Source: Methylobacterium haplocladii
GTDB lineage: Bacteria > Pseudomonadota > Alphaproteobacteria > Rhizobiales > Beijerinckiaceae
Length of the DNA stretch: 64,000 nucleotides
Direction of reading: 5' to 3'
Assembly: GCF_007992175.1 (NCBI RefSeq)
Contig: NZ_BJZT01000027.1
Coordinates: 1 to 64,000 of the forward strand
Shown: positions 41,171 to 50,212 of the stretch, piece after piece
Layout: the number at the start of each line of letters is the position of its first letter
Numbering within the stretch: the stretch's first letter is position 1
Position numbers and translations under genes: made by a program
Notes under the pieces: model-generated
What the model was told of the DNA's origin: nothing
The model's database searches: none
Seen by the model: the letters and a program-made list of their open reading frames with translations, nothing else

Positions 41171-42028
41171 ATGGATTTCGCCAATATTCTGAAGGCGCTG
41201 GTGCTCGCCGTGGTCGAGGGAGCCACCGAGTTCATCCCCGTCTCGTCGACGGGGCACCAGCTGCTGATCGGGCATTTCATCGGCTTCAAGTCGCCGAACA
41301 ACACCTACGAGGTGCTGATCCAGCTCGGTGCCGTGCTGGCGATCCTGTACGCCTATTTCGGACGACTCACCAAGATTGCCACCGCCCTGCCGCACGATCC
41401 GCGGGCGCGCCGTTTCGTCGGCTCGATCCTGCTCGCCTTCATCCCGGCGGCGATCATCGGCGGCCTCTTCTCGAAGTACATCAAGCTCTATCTGTTCAAT
41501 CCCTGGATCGTCTGCGCCACACTGGTCGCCGGCGGGCTCGTGCTGCTGGTGATCGACGAGGCCGACCCCTACCAGCAGACCGACGCCGAAGGGGACGACG
41601 ACCGCGCGGTCCGCACGGAGCGGATCGAGCGCAAGGACGACGTCTTCGAGTTCAGCCTGCCGATGGCGCTGAAGATCGGTTTTTTCCAGTGCCTGGCGAT
41701 GATCCCCGGGGTGTCGCGGTCCGGCGCCACCATCGTCGGCGCCATGCTGATGGGCGCCAGCAAGCGCGCGGCGACCGAGTTCTCGTTCTACCTCGCGATG
41801 CCGACCATGGCCGGCGCCTTCGCCAAGGACCTGCTCGACAACTACAAGAACCTGTCGACCGACGACGCCCTGGTGATCGTCATCGGTTTCGTGGCGGCTT
41901 TCCTCGCGGCGCTCGTCGTGGTGCGTAGCGTGCTGGACTATGTGTCGAAGCACGGCTTCTGGCTGTTTGCCTGGTGGCGGATCATCGTCGGATCGCTGGG
42001 TTTCGCGGGGCTGATCCTGTTCGGGTAA
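41171..42028 (+). CDS. uppP: Undecaprenyl-diphosphatase
   Basis: UppP (BacA) recycles the undecaprenyl phosphate carrier for peptidoglycan synthesis and gives bacitracin tolerance. The 285-residue membrane protein has both active-site motifs, VEGATEFIPVSSTGHQLLIG and MIPGVSRSGATIVGAMLMG. A charged loop of about 25 residues (DPYQQTDAEGDDDRAVRTER) lies between helices 3 and 4. It is the only gene of its transcript that can be recognised. Confidence 0.95.
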   Translation: MDFANILKALVLAVVEGATEFIPVSSTGHQLLIGHFIGFKSPNNTYEVLIQLGAVLAILYAYFGRLTKIATALPHDPRARRFVGSILLAFIPAAIIGGLFSKYIKLYLFNPWIVCATLVAGGLVLLVIDEADPYQQTDAEGDDDRAVRTERIERKDDVFEFSLPMALKIGFFQCLAMIPGVSRSGATIVGAMLMGASKRAATEFSFYLAMPTMAGAFAKDLLDNYKNLSTDDALVIVIGFVAAFLAALVVVRSVLDYVSKHGFWLFAWWRIIVGSLGFAGLILFG

Positions 42029-42306
42029 CGCGCTTTCGTGGTTTGGGCCTGATCTGGTTTCCGCTCGATTCATGCCGAGGCAGTTCGGCAACGCCCTATG
42101 AGCGCGCTGACGAAAATAGGGATCGTCGGTGGCTTCACCGAACCCTGCCGCCGCACCGAGCGGTCATTCAACGAGATGCGAAGATCTTCCTGATTTTCGT
42201 GGCTATCTCACGGGGCTTACCGCTAAGGTTTGCCCGCTCTGCCTCCGCGTCGTTCGGACTGCGCAGGTCGATGACTATGGCGACGTCCCGTCGCTCGGGG
42301 GACAGA

Positions 42307-43191
42307 ATGGTACGCATCGCCACGATCACGGCCTTCACCCTCCTGTTCGGCGGCCAAGCGCTGGCGAAGGGCGAAACCCCGTTCGAGACGGTCAAGGGCT
42401 GGGAGATCGAGCACACGGCACCCGGCTCGAAAGGGCCGGCCTGCCTGATGAGCAAGTCCTACAAGGACCCCGACGACGACGACGCCGAGAACGCCTTGAT
42501 CTTCGCGCTGGCAGGGGATCAGGCCATCGTGACCTTCGTCTACGAGCACTGGACCTGGGACAAGAACGAGAAGCTCCAGGTTCCCCTGGTCCTGGACAAG
42601 AAGGTCGTCATCGCAAAGTCGGCCTGGACGGGCGACGCCCAGACCCTGACGGCTTTGCTCCCAACCACCATCGTGCCGAACCTTCTGGCCGCGAAGACGA
42701 TGGTGCTCAAGCTCGACGGCGCCGACGCGGACTTCAAGCTCGCCGGATTTCCTGAGGCCTACGAGTCGCTCCGTCGCTGCGACAGCACTCCGGCCAAGGC
42801 GCCGGTCGCCACGACTCCACCGGCGGCCGCCGTGGCCGAGGCATCGTCAGGGTCCGCCCATATCGAGAAGGCCATGACCTTCCCAGGGGACGGCGACGTT
42901 CCGCCTCAGACGGTCTTCGCCCGCGCGACGCCCAAGATCCTGCTGGGTCTGGCGGTCCGCGCGGTCAAGCCCGGCGATAGTCTCACGGCCGTCTGGATCG
43001 CGGAGAAGACGGAAAGCGCGCCACCGAACTTCACGATCGCGTCCATCCAGATCCCGCTGGGGGCGAGCCCCACCGTCTCGTCCAGCTTGAGCAAGCCGGA
43101 TGCCGGCTGGCCCCCGGGTCAGTACCGCGTCGATGTAAGCCATAACGGCGGCCCCATCGAATTCAGCCAGCGCTTTACCATCCAGCCATAG
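42307..43191 (+). CDS. Exported hypothetical protein
   Basis: This 294-residue protein has a signal peptide (IATITAFTLLFGGQALA). A domain with two cysteines (GPACLMSKSYKDPDDDDAEN and SLRRCDS) follows, then an Ala/Pro linker (AKAPVATTPPAAAVAEAS) and a C-terminal beta-type domain ending GQYRVDVSHNGGPIEFSQRF. The N-terminal part resembles small invasion-associated/stress proteins in layout, but I do not recognise it with certainty. An upstream in-frame ATG at 42270 is possible; the longer ORF from 41974 overlaps uppP and is rejected. Confidence 0.7.
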   Translation: MVRIATITAFTLLFGGQALAKGETPFETVKGWEIEHTAPGSKGPACLMSKSYKDPDDDDAENALIFALAGDQAIVTFVYEHWTWDKNEKLQVPLVLDKKVVIAKSAWTGDAQTLTALLPTTIVPNLLAAKTMVLKLDGADADFKLAGFPEAYESLRRCDSTPAKAPVATTPPAAAVAEASSGSAHIEKAMTFPGDGDVPPQTVFARATPKILLGLAVRAVKPGDSLTAVWIAEKTESAPPNFTIASIQIPLGASPTVSSSLSKPDAGWPPGQYRVDVSHNGGPIEFSQRFTIQP

Positions 43192-43340
43192 ACGGTCCTG
43201 ACGAGCCGGAAGCGCCATCGGTTCCTCGCCAAGCCGAAACCGTATCGGCAAGCTCGCGCGGCAATTGAGCGAAGCCCGAATCCGCGATCCCGACAGGCCC
43301 GACCGGATTCGGCAACCGTCCCCTGCAGCTCGCGTCCCGT

Positions 43341-43366
43341 CCCGAAGCCGCAAACGCGGCTTCGGG
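43341..43366. other. Perfect 11-bp hairpin between an exported-protein gene and mcmB
   Basis: CCCGAAGCCGC and GCGGCTTCGGG pair perfectly across the loop AAAC. There is no T-run on either side, so it is not a classical terminator. The remaining intergenic sequence (43192-43463) shows nothing else I can name. Confidence 0.6.
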
Positions 43367-43463
43367 CGATTGCACGGCCCTTTGAGGCAGTGCATGGGCT
43401 TGCGGCGACGCTGCGGGCATCTCAAAACCCGTGTGACATATCAGTGCCGGGGCCTAGAGACCG

Positions 43464-45290
43464 ATGGAAGACCGTCCGCTAGCCGAGCTGTTCGAGCCCG
43501 CGACCGAGGGCCGCTGGCGCGAGGCCGTCCAGGCGGCGCTGAAGGGCGGCGATTTCGAGAAGCGCCTCGTCTCGAAGACCGCCGACGGCCTTCGCATCGA
43601 GCCGCTCTACCCGGCCGCCGAGCCGATCGCGCAGCCCGTGCGTGCGCCAGGCCCGTGGCGCCTGTCGCAGCGCGTCGACCATCCCGACTTGGAGAAGGCC
43701 GCGGCGCAGGCGCTCGCCGACCTCGAAGGCGGTGCCGATTCGCTCACGATCGTCCATGCCGCCTCGCCGACCGCCCGCGGCTTTGGGCTCGACATCGGCA
43801 GCGTCGGAGATCTCGATGCCGCGCTCGACGGAGTGTTGCTCACCATCATCGCCCTGCGGCTCGATGCCGGCGCCAAGGGATTCGAGACCGCCGCCCATCT
43901 CAAGGCGCTCGTCGAGAAGCGCGGCGACGATCCGGCCGAACTCGACATCGATCTCGGCCTCGATCCGATCGGGCTCGTCGCTTCCACCGGCCACGCGCCG
44001 GAGGGCTGGGAAGCTGAGCTCGCCAAGGCCGTCGCCGACTTCGAGGGCTATCGCGGTCGTGTCGCCCTGGCCGACGGGCGCGCCTATCATGAGGCCGGCG
44101 CCAGTGAGGTGCAGGAACTTGCCGCGGTGCTCTCCACCGCCGTCGCCTACCTGCGCGCGCTGGAGACCGAGGGCGTGCCCCTCGATCGCGCCCGCGACGC
44201 GCTGTCGATCCTGCTCGTGGCGGATGCGGACGAATTCCTGACCATCGCCAAGTTCCGCGCGATCCGCCGGCTCTGGGCGCGGGTCGAGCAGGCCTGCGGC
44301 CTCGATCCGAAGCCCCTGCGGCTCCACGCCGAATCCGCGTGGCGGATGATGTCGCGGCGCGATCCCTTCGTGAATATCCTGCGCACCGGCATGGCCGCGG
44401 CCTCGGCCGGGCTCGGCGGCGCCGATTCCGTCGCCGTGCTGCCCTACACCCTGGCGCTCGGCCTGCCGGACGCCTTCGCGCGCCGCGTCGGCCGCAACAG
44501 CCAGACCATCCTCATCGAGGAATCGAGCCTCGCCAAGGTCTCGGACCCGGCCGCCGGGGCGGGTGGCTTCGAGGCCCTCACCGCGTCGCTGACCGAGGGT
44601 GCGTGGGCGGCATTCCAGGAGATCGAGGGAGACGGCGGCATCCTGACCAGCCTGAAGGCGGGCAAGATCCAGGCCCGCATCGCGGATGTCCGTGAGGCGC
44701 GCACCAAGCGCGTCGCGACACGCCGCGATGCGCTGACCGGCGCCAGCGAATTTCCGTTCCTTGCCGAGAAGCCGGTGGCGGTGCTCGACGTCGCGCCGAG
44801 GGCACACGCGGCCGCTGGCGAAGGCGCCCTTCCCTCCCTTCGTCTGACAGAGCCCTTCGAGGCGCTGCGCGATTCCTCCGACGTCTTTCTCGCGGCGCAT
44901 GGGGCGCGCCCGTCGGTGTTCCTGGCCAATCTCGGCCCGGTGGCGATCCACAACGCCCGCTCCACCTTCGCCGCCAACGCCTTCGCCGCCGGCGGCATCG
45001 AGGCGCTCGGAAACGACGGTTTCTCGGAGGCCGCCGACCTCGCCAGCGCCTTCAAGGCGTCCGGTGCGCGCATCGCCTGCCTGTGCTCCTCGGACAAGCT
45101 CTACGAAACCGATGCCGCGCCTGCCGCCAAAGCGCTGAAGGAGGCGGGCGCCACGTCGGTTTTTCTGGCGGGCAAGCCGGTTGATGCCGACACGCTGAAG
45201 GCTGCAGGGGTCGATCGTTTCCTGTTTGCCGGCTGCGACCTGCTCGCGCTGCTCGACGAGGCGCAGCGGCGGGCGATGGCGGAAGCTTGA
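43464..45290 (+). CDS. mcmB: Methylmalonyl-CoA mutase small (beta) subunit
   Basis: This is the non-catalytic partner of the B12-dependent large subunit that interconverts methylmalonyl-CoA and succinyl-CoA, a step of the ethylmalonyl-CoA pathway in serine-cycle methylotrophs. The 608-residue protein has the TIM-barrel-like substrate domain (about 60-420; AESAWRMMSRRDPFVNILRT, AVLPYTLALGLPDAFARRVG). A degenerate C-terminal B12-type domain (about 470-600) lacks the cobalt-binding DxHxxG motif, as expected for the small subunit. The large subunit gene does not follow, so the two are unlinked. Confidence 0.93.
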   Translation: MEDRPLAELFEPATEGRWREAVQAALKGGDFEKRLVSKTADGLRIEPLYPAAEPIAQPVRAPGPWRLSQRVDHPDLEKAAAQALADLEGGADSLTIVHAASPTARGFGLDIGSVGDLDAALDGVLLTIIALRLDAGAKGFETAAHLKALVEKRGDDPAELDIDLGLDPIGLVASTGHAPEGWEAELAKAVADFEGYRGRVALADGRAYHEAGASEVQELAAVLSTAVAYLRALETEGVPLDRARDALSILLVADADEFLTIAKFRAIRRLWARVEQACGLDPKPLRLHAESAWRMMSRRDPFVNILRTGMAAASAGLGGADSVAVLPYTLALGLPDAFARRVGRNSQTILIEESSLAKVSDPAAGAGGFEALTASLTEGAWAAFQEIEGDGGILTSLKAGKIQARIADVREARTKRVATRRDALTGASEFPFLAEKPVAVLDVAPRAHAAAGEGALPSLRLTEPFEALRDSSDVFLAAHGARPSVFLANLGPVAIHNARSTFAANAFAAGGIEALGNDGFSEAADLASAFKASGARIACLCSSDKLYETDAAPAAKALKEAGATSVFLAGKPVDADTLKAAGVDRFLFAGCDLLALLDEAQRRAMAEA

Positions 45291-45365
45291 GTTTGAAACC
45301 TCAGGTCGCCTTCACACGTTTCCGCTTCGTCAGACATCGATAGCGCTACGCTTCAGGGACTGCTC

Positions 45366-45761
45366 ATGAGACTCCCGATCCTCGTTGCTACTCTCTTCGC
45401 GGTCTCCGTCGGTGGCTTCGCCGGGCCGGCGGACGCGGGCAAACGCAAGGTCGCGGTCCCGAACAAGTTCGACGGCAACTGGAGCATCGAGGTCGTGACC
45501 GAGGACGGCCCCTGCGACCGGGCCTATCGCTACGGGATCAAGGTCTATCGGGGTGAGGCGATCTATCCGGGCGGCGATGTCTCGATCCGAGGCCGTGTCT
45601 CGAAGGCGGGCGCGGTTTCCGGTGTCATCGCACGCGGCTCCGATTCGGCGCAGGTCACCGGACGTCTCACAACGGGTGGATCCGGCGGCGGAAGCTGGGG
45701 CAGCACCGGGAACGGGCCGATCGGTTGCAGCGGCCGCTGGACTGCCGTGCGGCGGGGATAG
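45366..45761 (+). CDS. Small exported protein of unknown function
   Basis: The 131-residue precursor has a signal peptide (ILVATLFAVSVGGFAGPADA). A compact mature domain follows with two cysteines (EDGPCDRAYRYG and GPIGCSGRW) likely forming a disulfide. The pattern FDGNWSIEVVTEDGPCDRAY, then GRVSKAGAVSGVIARGSDSA and GSGGGSWGS, is a beta-barrel-like motif seen in many Rhizobiales heat-shock-like secreted proteins. No function is known. Confidence 0.8.
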   Translation: MRLPILVATLFAVSVGGFAGPADAGKRKVAVPNKFDGNWSIEVVTEDGPCDRAYRYGIKVYRGEAIYPGGDVSIRGRVSKAGAVSGVIARGSDSAQVTGRLTTGGSGGGSWGSTGNGPIGCSGRWTAVRRG

Positions 45762-45904
45762 CACCGCCCCCTGCATTTTGTGGCCGCGCAGCGACAGAAG
45801 CGATCGCTGCGCACGTCACTGCATTTTGCACTGCAACTGCCCTGTTCCGGGCTCAATTCTCGGGTGATACTCGACTGCATCAGCCCTGCTTCGAGGCACT
45901 CGTG

Positions 45905-46357
45905 ATGAAAGCGCTGCTCCTCTCCGGTCTTGCGGTCATCCTCGTCACGATGGGCGCCCAGGCCCGGCCCGAGCCGCGTGTCCCCGGCAAGCCGCATCCG
46001 ATCATGGCGCCGGTGGAGCAGGCCGCGACGGATTGTTTCGCCGAGACGGTGATGGCCAACCCGAAGGCGACCGGGCTCGCCAGGGCGGGACGCTGGTACG
46101 ATGCGGCCGGCGTGATCGGTTTCCTGTGCCGGCCGGAAGTCAGCCGGATGGTCCAGGCTCACGATCGGCTTTACGGGCCGGGAACCGGCGACCGCTATTT
46201 CAAGGGCGCCTACGCACGGCACCTCGACAAACAGCTCGAGGCTCGCCTCCAGCCGCTGCTCGAAACGAAGTCCGTCGCAAGCGCGGAGCCGCCCGTCGAC
46301 GCGACGGGCGGCGTCTCATCGGGCGATCCGTCAGCGGCCGCCGACACGGCGCAGTGA
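45905..46357 (+). CDS. Exported hypothetical protein
   Basis: This 150-residue protein has an N-terminal signal peptide (LLLSGLAVILVTMGAQA) and two cysteines (AATDCFAET and GFLCRPEV). The mature part contains MVQAHDRLYGPGTGDRYFKG and a low-complexity tail. It follows the previous exported protein by 143 bp in the same direction. The longer upstream ORF lacks composition support. The family is not recognised. Confidence 0.72.
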   Translation: MKALLLSGLAVILVTMGAQARPEPRVPGKPHPIMAPVEQAATDCFAETVMANPKATGLARAGRWYDAAGVIGFLCRPEVSRMVQAHDRLYGPGTGDRYFKGAYARHLDKQLEARLQPLLETKSVASAEPPVDATGGVSSGDPSAAADTAQ

Positions 46358-46377
46358 TGGTGTGACGGGCTCGCCCG

Positions 46378-47001
46378 TCAGTTCAGGCGAGCCATTTCGG
46401 GCCGTTCCATCTGACGCGCGAGCGACGATGCGATCTCAATGAGGACCATGTCGACGAGGGTCTGCAAGGTCGGGCTCTGGACTTCCTGAACCACGCGCCT
46501 CAACTCGATCGCCAACCCGGCCGCGCGATCCAGTGCGGCGAGCACTTTGTGCCCGCTCGACGGCAGCATTCCAGGCTTGTTGTCGCCCGGATAATCGAAC
46601 AGAGCGCCGCAGGCCCAGTCCGGGCTCCCATTCGCGTCGAACGAGAGCCGCGTGACGTCGAGGATCGTGCGCGTTGCCGCACTGCCTGGGGCCGACACCC
46701 GGTAGATCGTCTGCTCAACGCCTCGTCGTCCATGGCCCACACGCGCCGAGAAGGCGGCGCGGTCCTTCGGATGGAGCGCCGCGAGAAAGGCCGAGGCCGG
46801 TGCGCCTTCGCGGATGGTGGAGAGATCGAGGCCGAAGATCCGCGCCATGCCGAGGCATGGGAAAATCCGGTTCTCCGCGATGTTCCACTCGAACAGCCCG
46901 ACGATGTTCGCGGCGTCGAGGATGGGTTCCAGCGGGGCAAGATCCGGCCAGGGCGGAAGTCGCTGCAGATGGGGCAAGGAAGACCCTTTGAGGTCGGGCA
47001 A
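46378..47001 (-). CDS. PAS-domain protein
   Basis: This 207-residue protein contains one PAS fold (about 25-135; ILDAANIVGLFEWNIAENRI, FLAALHPKDRAAFSARVGHG, then FDANGSPDWACGALFD). A helical C-terminal tail follows (IELRRVVQEVQSPTLQTLVD). There is no output domain such as a kinase, GGDEF or helix-turn-helix, so it probably acts by binding another protein. It is convergent with the exported-protein gene to its left. Confidence 0.78.
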   Translation of the reverse strand: MPDLKGSSLPHLQRLPPWPDLAPLEPILDAANIVGLFEWNIAENRIFPCLGMARIFGLDLSTIREGAPASAFLAALHPKDRAAFSARVGHGRRGVEQTIYRVSAPGSAATRTILDVTRLSFDANGSPDWACGALFDYPGDNKPGMLPSSGHKVLAALDRAAGLAIELRRVVQEVQSPTLQTLVDMVLIEIASSLARQMERPEMARLN

Positions 47002-47145
47002 TAACGCCGATCACCATATGTGTATCGACCGACCGTTCGGCCGCCAAGCTCTCACGCGTATTCGTTGCCGGTATCCCGCCGTAACGAAAATGTTCGCCGA
47101 GGGAGGCTCAGACGTGCCGGGGTTCCATGGACGAAACACCTGCCG

Positions 47146-48195
47146 CTACGGTTGGACCTTCGCCCGTTCGGAGCCGAGCGCCTCGGCCCGCGTGCGCTCC
47201 TCCTTCGTCAGCCCGGTCAGCGATTGGTCGAGCCAGGCATCGGACAGTCCCTGAGCCGCCGCCGCAAGATTCCAGGCGCCCGCCTCGACCAGATTCTTGG
47301 AGACGCCCCGGCCTACGACGTAGAGCCGGGCGACCCGGTTCTGCGCGATGGCGTTGCCGCGTGCGGCTGCGTGCAGGAAGTAGCGCGCGGCGCGCGGCTC
47401 GTCCTTGGCGACGCCGTTGCCGTTGAACAGCAGAATTGCGAACTCGACTTCGCCGGCGAGGTCTCCGTTATCGGCGGCCCGGCGGAAATACTCCGCGGCC
47501 TTGGTCGAATCCTTCGGGACGCCGCGACCTTGCAGGTAAAGCACGCCGAGGTCGTGCTGCGCCGGGGCAAGTTCGGCCTTCGCCGCCTTCTCGAACAAGG
47601 TCGCTGCCGCCGTCACGTCCTCGGGCTTGCCGGAGCCCAGTTGGAGCAGCGCGAGGTTGTAGGCGGCGGACGCCTCGCCTTTCTCGGACGCTTGCTCCAG
47701 CCAGCGCCGGCCGGCCTTCTGGTCCTTGGGTTGGCCGCGACCGTCCATCGCCATGAGCCCCAGGGAAGCCATGGCATGCGCATCGCCGAGGCCTGCCGCG
47801 AGGCGATACCATTCCAGCGCCCGCTTCGGGTCCTGCTTGACGCCGAGGCCCTGGTTGTAGAGCTCGCCGAGCAGCGTGAGCGCTGCCGCATCCTTCGGGT
47901 TGGTCTCGACGCGTTTGGACGCCTCGCGGAAGGCGGTGTTGTAGCGCCCGCGCTGGTAGGCGCCGTAGGCCATGTCGGCATTGGCGGTGGAGGGCGGCCG
48001 CAAGCCCTCGGCGTTCGGGGTGTAGGGTGATGGCAGATCGCGGGAGAATCCCTTCGGCGCCAGCTTGGGATCGACCGGCTTCAACGTCTGGTCCGCCGTC
48101 GGTGGAACGATCGGCGGCGTATTCGGAGCGGCCTCGGCCGCGAGCGGGACCGCCAGCAGAGCGAGCGTGAGGAAGCCGGCTCCGATCTTGGTCAT
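47146..48195 (-). CDS. Sel1-repeat (tetratricopeptide-like) exported protein
   Basis: The 349-residue protein has a signal peptide (LTLALLAVPLAAEAAP), a Pro-rich stretch, then about six Sel1-like repeats (for example ALEWYRLAAGLGDAHAMASL, AAEYFRRAADNGDLAGEVEF and AARYFLHAAARGNAIAQNRV). Such proteins are periplasmic interaction scaffolds. Its ATG overlaps the thiE-like stop by 4 bp, so it is the last gene of the gap-pgk-fba series. Confidence 0.87.
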   Translation of the reverse strand: MTKIGAGFLTLALLAVPLAAEAAPNTPPIVPPTADQTLKPVDPKLAPKGFSRDLPSPYTPNAEGLRPPSTANADMAYGAYQRGRYNTAFREASKRVETNPKDAAALTLLGELYNQGLGVKQDPKRALEWYRLAAGLGDAHAMASLGLMAMDGRGQPKDQKAGRRWLEQASEKGEASAAYNLALLQLGSGKPEDVTAAATLFEKAAKAELAPAQHDLGVLYLQGRGVPKDSTKAAEYFRRAADNGDLAGEVEFAILLFNGNGVAKDEPRAARYFLHAAARGNAIAQNRVARLYVVGRGVSKNLVEAGAWNLAAAAQGLSDAWLDQSLTGLTKEERTRAEALGSERAKVQP

Positions 48196-48854
48196 CGGTT
48201 TGCGCCCGCTGTCGCAACCGCCTGCATCGCCGCCGCCACAGCGTCGGGTCTCTCGAACCAGAGTGAGCCCTCGAGACCCACGAACTCGGCTCCGGTCGCC
48301 GCCAGCACGCCGACCTCGCCGGCTTCCGCCGCCACTGCGATGCACGGCGTCTCGAAGATCTCCGCCCACCAGGCCGCACGCTCGCGGACGAGGTCGCGGT
48401 CCGGCGCGACGCCATCGGGATACAGGCCGCCGAACATCAGGTAGTCGGCCTGGGTCTCGCCTGCCGCCATCGCCGCGTGCTTCGATTCCAGGAAGCCGCC
48501 ACTGCCGAGGATGCGCCCGTCGCGCAGACGTCCGCGCAACTCCCGCAGCTCCGTCTCGTCAGCCTTGTCGACATGCACGCCATCGGCCCCGCCGCGGGCG
48601 GCGACGGCGACGAGGTCGCCCTGGAAGCCCGGACTGCAGACAACAACGGCGGCGCCGTGCTCCTGCGCAGCCGGCACCAGGCGCTTCACCAGGCCGACGA
48701 GGGAGCGCTCGTCGGCGGTCGCGAGGCGCAGGATCACCGCTGCGACGTCGCCGACCGCACAGGCCGTCTTCAGAGCGGCGACGGTCTTTTCGGCCTGCGC
48801 TTCGTCGATGCCGTAGGGCGTCAGAAGGGCGAGGCGGGGGGCGTCTTCGGACAT
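48192..48854 (-). CDS. thiE: Thiamine-phosphate synthase-like protein
   Basis: ThiE joins the thiazole and pyrimidine moieties of thiamine. This 220-residue TIM-barrel protein shows GADGVHVDKADETELREL and a C-terminal IAVAAEAGEVGVLAATGAEF. The phosphate-binding segments are less regular than in canonical ThiE: the usual HLGQ is HVDK, and the SxH motif is replaced by GSGGFLESKHAAM. It may be a diverged paralogue with another role. It lies between fba and the Sel1 gene. Confidence 0.75.
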   Translation of the reverse strand: MSEDAPRLALLTPYGIDEAQAEKTVAALKTACAVGDVAAVILRLATADERSLVGLVKRLVPAAQEHGAAVVVCSPGFQGDLVAVAARGGADGVHVDKADETELRELRGRLRDGRILGSGGFLESKHAAMAAGETQADYLMFGGLYPDGVAPDRDLVRERAAWWAEIFETPCIAVAAEAGEVGVLAATGAEFVGLEGSLWFERPDAVAAAMQAVATAGANR

Positions 48855-48956
48855 CGGCTCCGGATGTGGCTGCCGCCCCTCCCCGCTTCGAAGAGGAGCC
48901 GACGTAGGGATGGGGCTCGCGACGGACGTTCGGTCTTCCGCCGGTGAAGCCGGCGA

Positions 48957-50024
48957 TCAGCCGTCGATGCGCGGATCGAGGGAGCCGTCGGCGTAGCGTT
49001 TGGCCATCTGGGCGACGGAAATCGGGCGGATCTTGGAGCCCTGGCCTGCCGTGCCGAATTCCTCGAAGCGCTGCTTGCAGAGCTTCGTCATCGCCTCCAT
49101 CGCCGGCTTCAGGTACTTGCGCGGATCGAATTCGGCCGGGTTCTCGGTGAGGATCTTCCGGATCTGGCCGGTCATCGCCATGCGGTTGTCGGTGTCGATG
49201 TTGATCTTGCGCACGCCGTGCTTGATGCCGCGCTGGATCTCCTCGACCGGCACCCCCCAGGTCGGCTTCATCTCGCCGCCGTACCGGTTGATGATGTCCT
49301 GGAGGTCCTGCGGCACCGAGGAGGAGCCGTGCATGACGAGGTGCGTCGTCGGCAGGCGGCGATGGATCTCTTCGATGACGTTCATGGCGAGCACGTCGCC
49401 GTCGGGCTGCTTGGTGAACTTGTAGGCGCCGTGGCTGGTGCCCATCGCGACCGCGAGCGCATCGACCTTGGTCTCGCGCACGAACTTCACGGCCTCGTCC
49501 GGGTCGGTGAGGAGCTGGTCGTGGGAGAGCTCGCCCTCCGCGCCGTGGCCGTCCTCGGCCTCTCCGGTGCCGCTCTCCAGTGAGCCGAGCACGCCGAGCT
49601 CGCCCTCGACCGAGACGCCGGCCCAGTGGGCCATCTTGGTGACGTTGCGGGTGATCTCGACGTTGTAGGCGTAGTCGGCCGGGGTCTTGCCGTCGGCTTT
49701 CAGCGACCCGTCCATCATCACCGAGGTGAAGCCGTACTGGATCGCGGTGGCACAGGTGGCTTCGTTGTTGCCGTGGTCGAGATGCATGCAGACGGGGATG
49801 TGCGGGTAGATCTCGACGAGGCCGTCGATGAGCTTGGCCAACACCACGTCGTTTGCGTAGGCGCGCGCCCCGCGGCTCGCCTGCAGGATCACCGGAGAAT
49901 CGGTGGTGTCGGCGGCGGCCATGATGGCCAGCCCCTGCTCCATGTTGTTCAGGTTGAACGCCGGCACGCCGTAGCCATGCTCGGCGGCGTGATCGAGAAG
50001 CTGCCGGAGGGTGATGCGTGCCAT
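48957..50024 (-). CDS. fba: Fructose-bisphosphate aldolase, class II
   Basis: Fba interconverts fructose 1,6-bisphosphate and the two triose phosphates. The 355-residue Calvin-type class II enzyme has the zinc ligands in [14 protein letters not shown] and the active-site motifs [15 protein letters not shown] and [13 protein letters not shown]. The start at ATG 50024 gives [20 protein letters not shown]; the longer in-frame ORF runs into a family B repeat and is rejected. It lies downstream of pgk with that repeat between them. Confidence 0.96.
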   Translation of the reverse strand: MARITLRQLLDHAAEHGYGVPAFNLNNMEQGLAIMAAADTTDSPVILQASRGARAYANDVVLAKLIDGLVEIYPHIPVCMHLDHGNNEATCATAIQYGFTSVMMDGSLKADGKTPADYAYNVEITRNVTKMAHWAGVSVEGELGVLGSLESGTGEAEDGHGAEGELSHDQLLTDPDEAVKFVRETKVDALAVAMGTSHGAYKFTKQPDGDVLAMNVIEEIHRRLPTTHLVMHGSSSVPQDLQDIINRYGGEMKPTWGVPVEEIQRGIKHGVRKINIDTDNRMAMTGQIRKILTENPAEFDPRKYLKPAMEAMTKLCKQRFEEFGTAGQGSKIRPISVAQMAKRYADGSLDPRIDG

Positions 50025-50078
50025 GTGACTGTCCCCGATCATCTGTGACCGGCGCAGCAAGGCCGATCCAATCCAGAC

Positions 50079-50192
50079 ACCTCGTCCCGAGGTGCCGTAG
50101 CGAAGCGGAGGCCTCGACGGAGGGCTCCAGACGTCTTGCGATCCCTCGGACCCTCTTTCGAGACCCGCTGTGCGGGCGCCTCGGGATGAGGT
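50079..50192. repeat. Dispersed inverted repeat, family B, copy 3 (between pgk and fba)
   Basis: The left part ACCTCGTCCCGAGGTGCCG and right part GGCGCCTCGGGATGAGGT pair to form the outer stem, with a looser interior around gaggcctcgacggagggctc. The copy fills most of the 188-bp gap between pgk and fba and would be present in a shared transcript. Confidence 0.82.
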
Positions 50193-50212
50193 CGAGGGGT
50201 AGAACGCGAACC

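Noticed and set aside
41974-42306. Upstream extension of the exported protein after uppP
   Set aside because: It overlaps uppP and precedes a good signal peptide; the frame is open only by composition.
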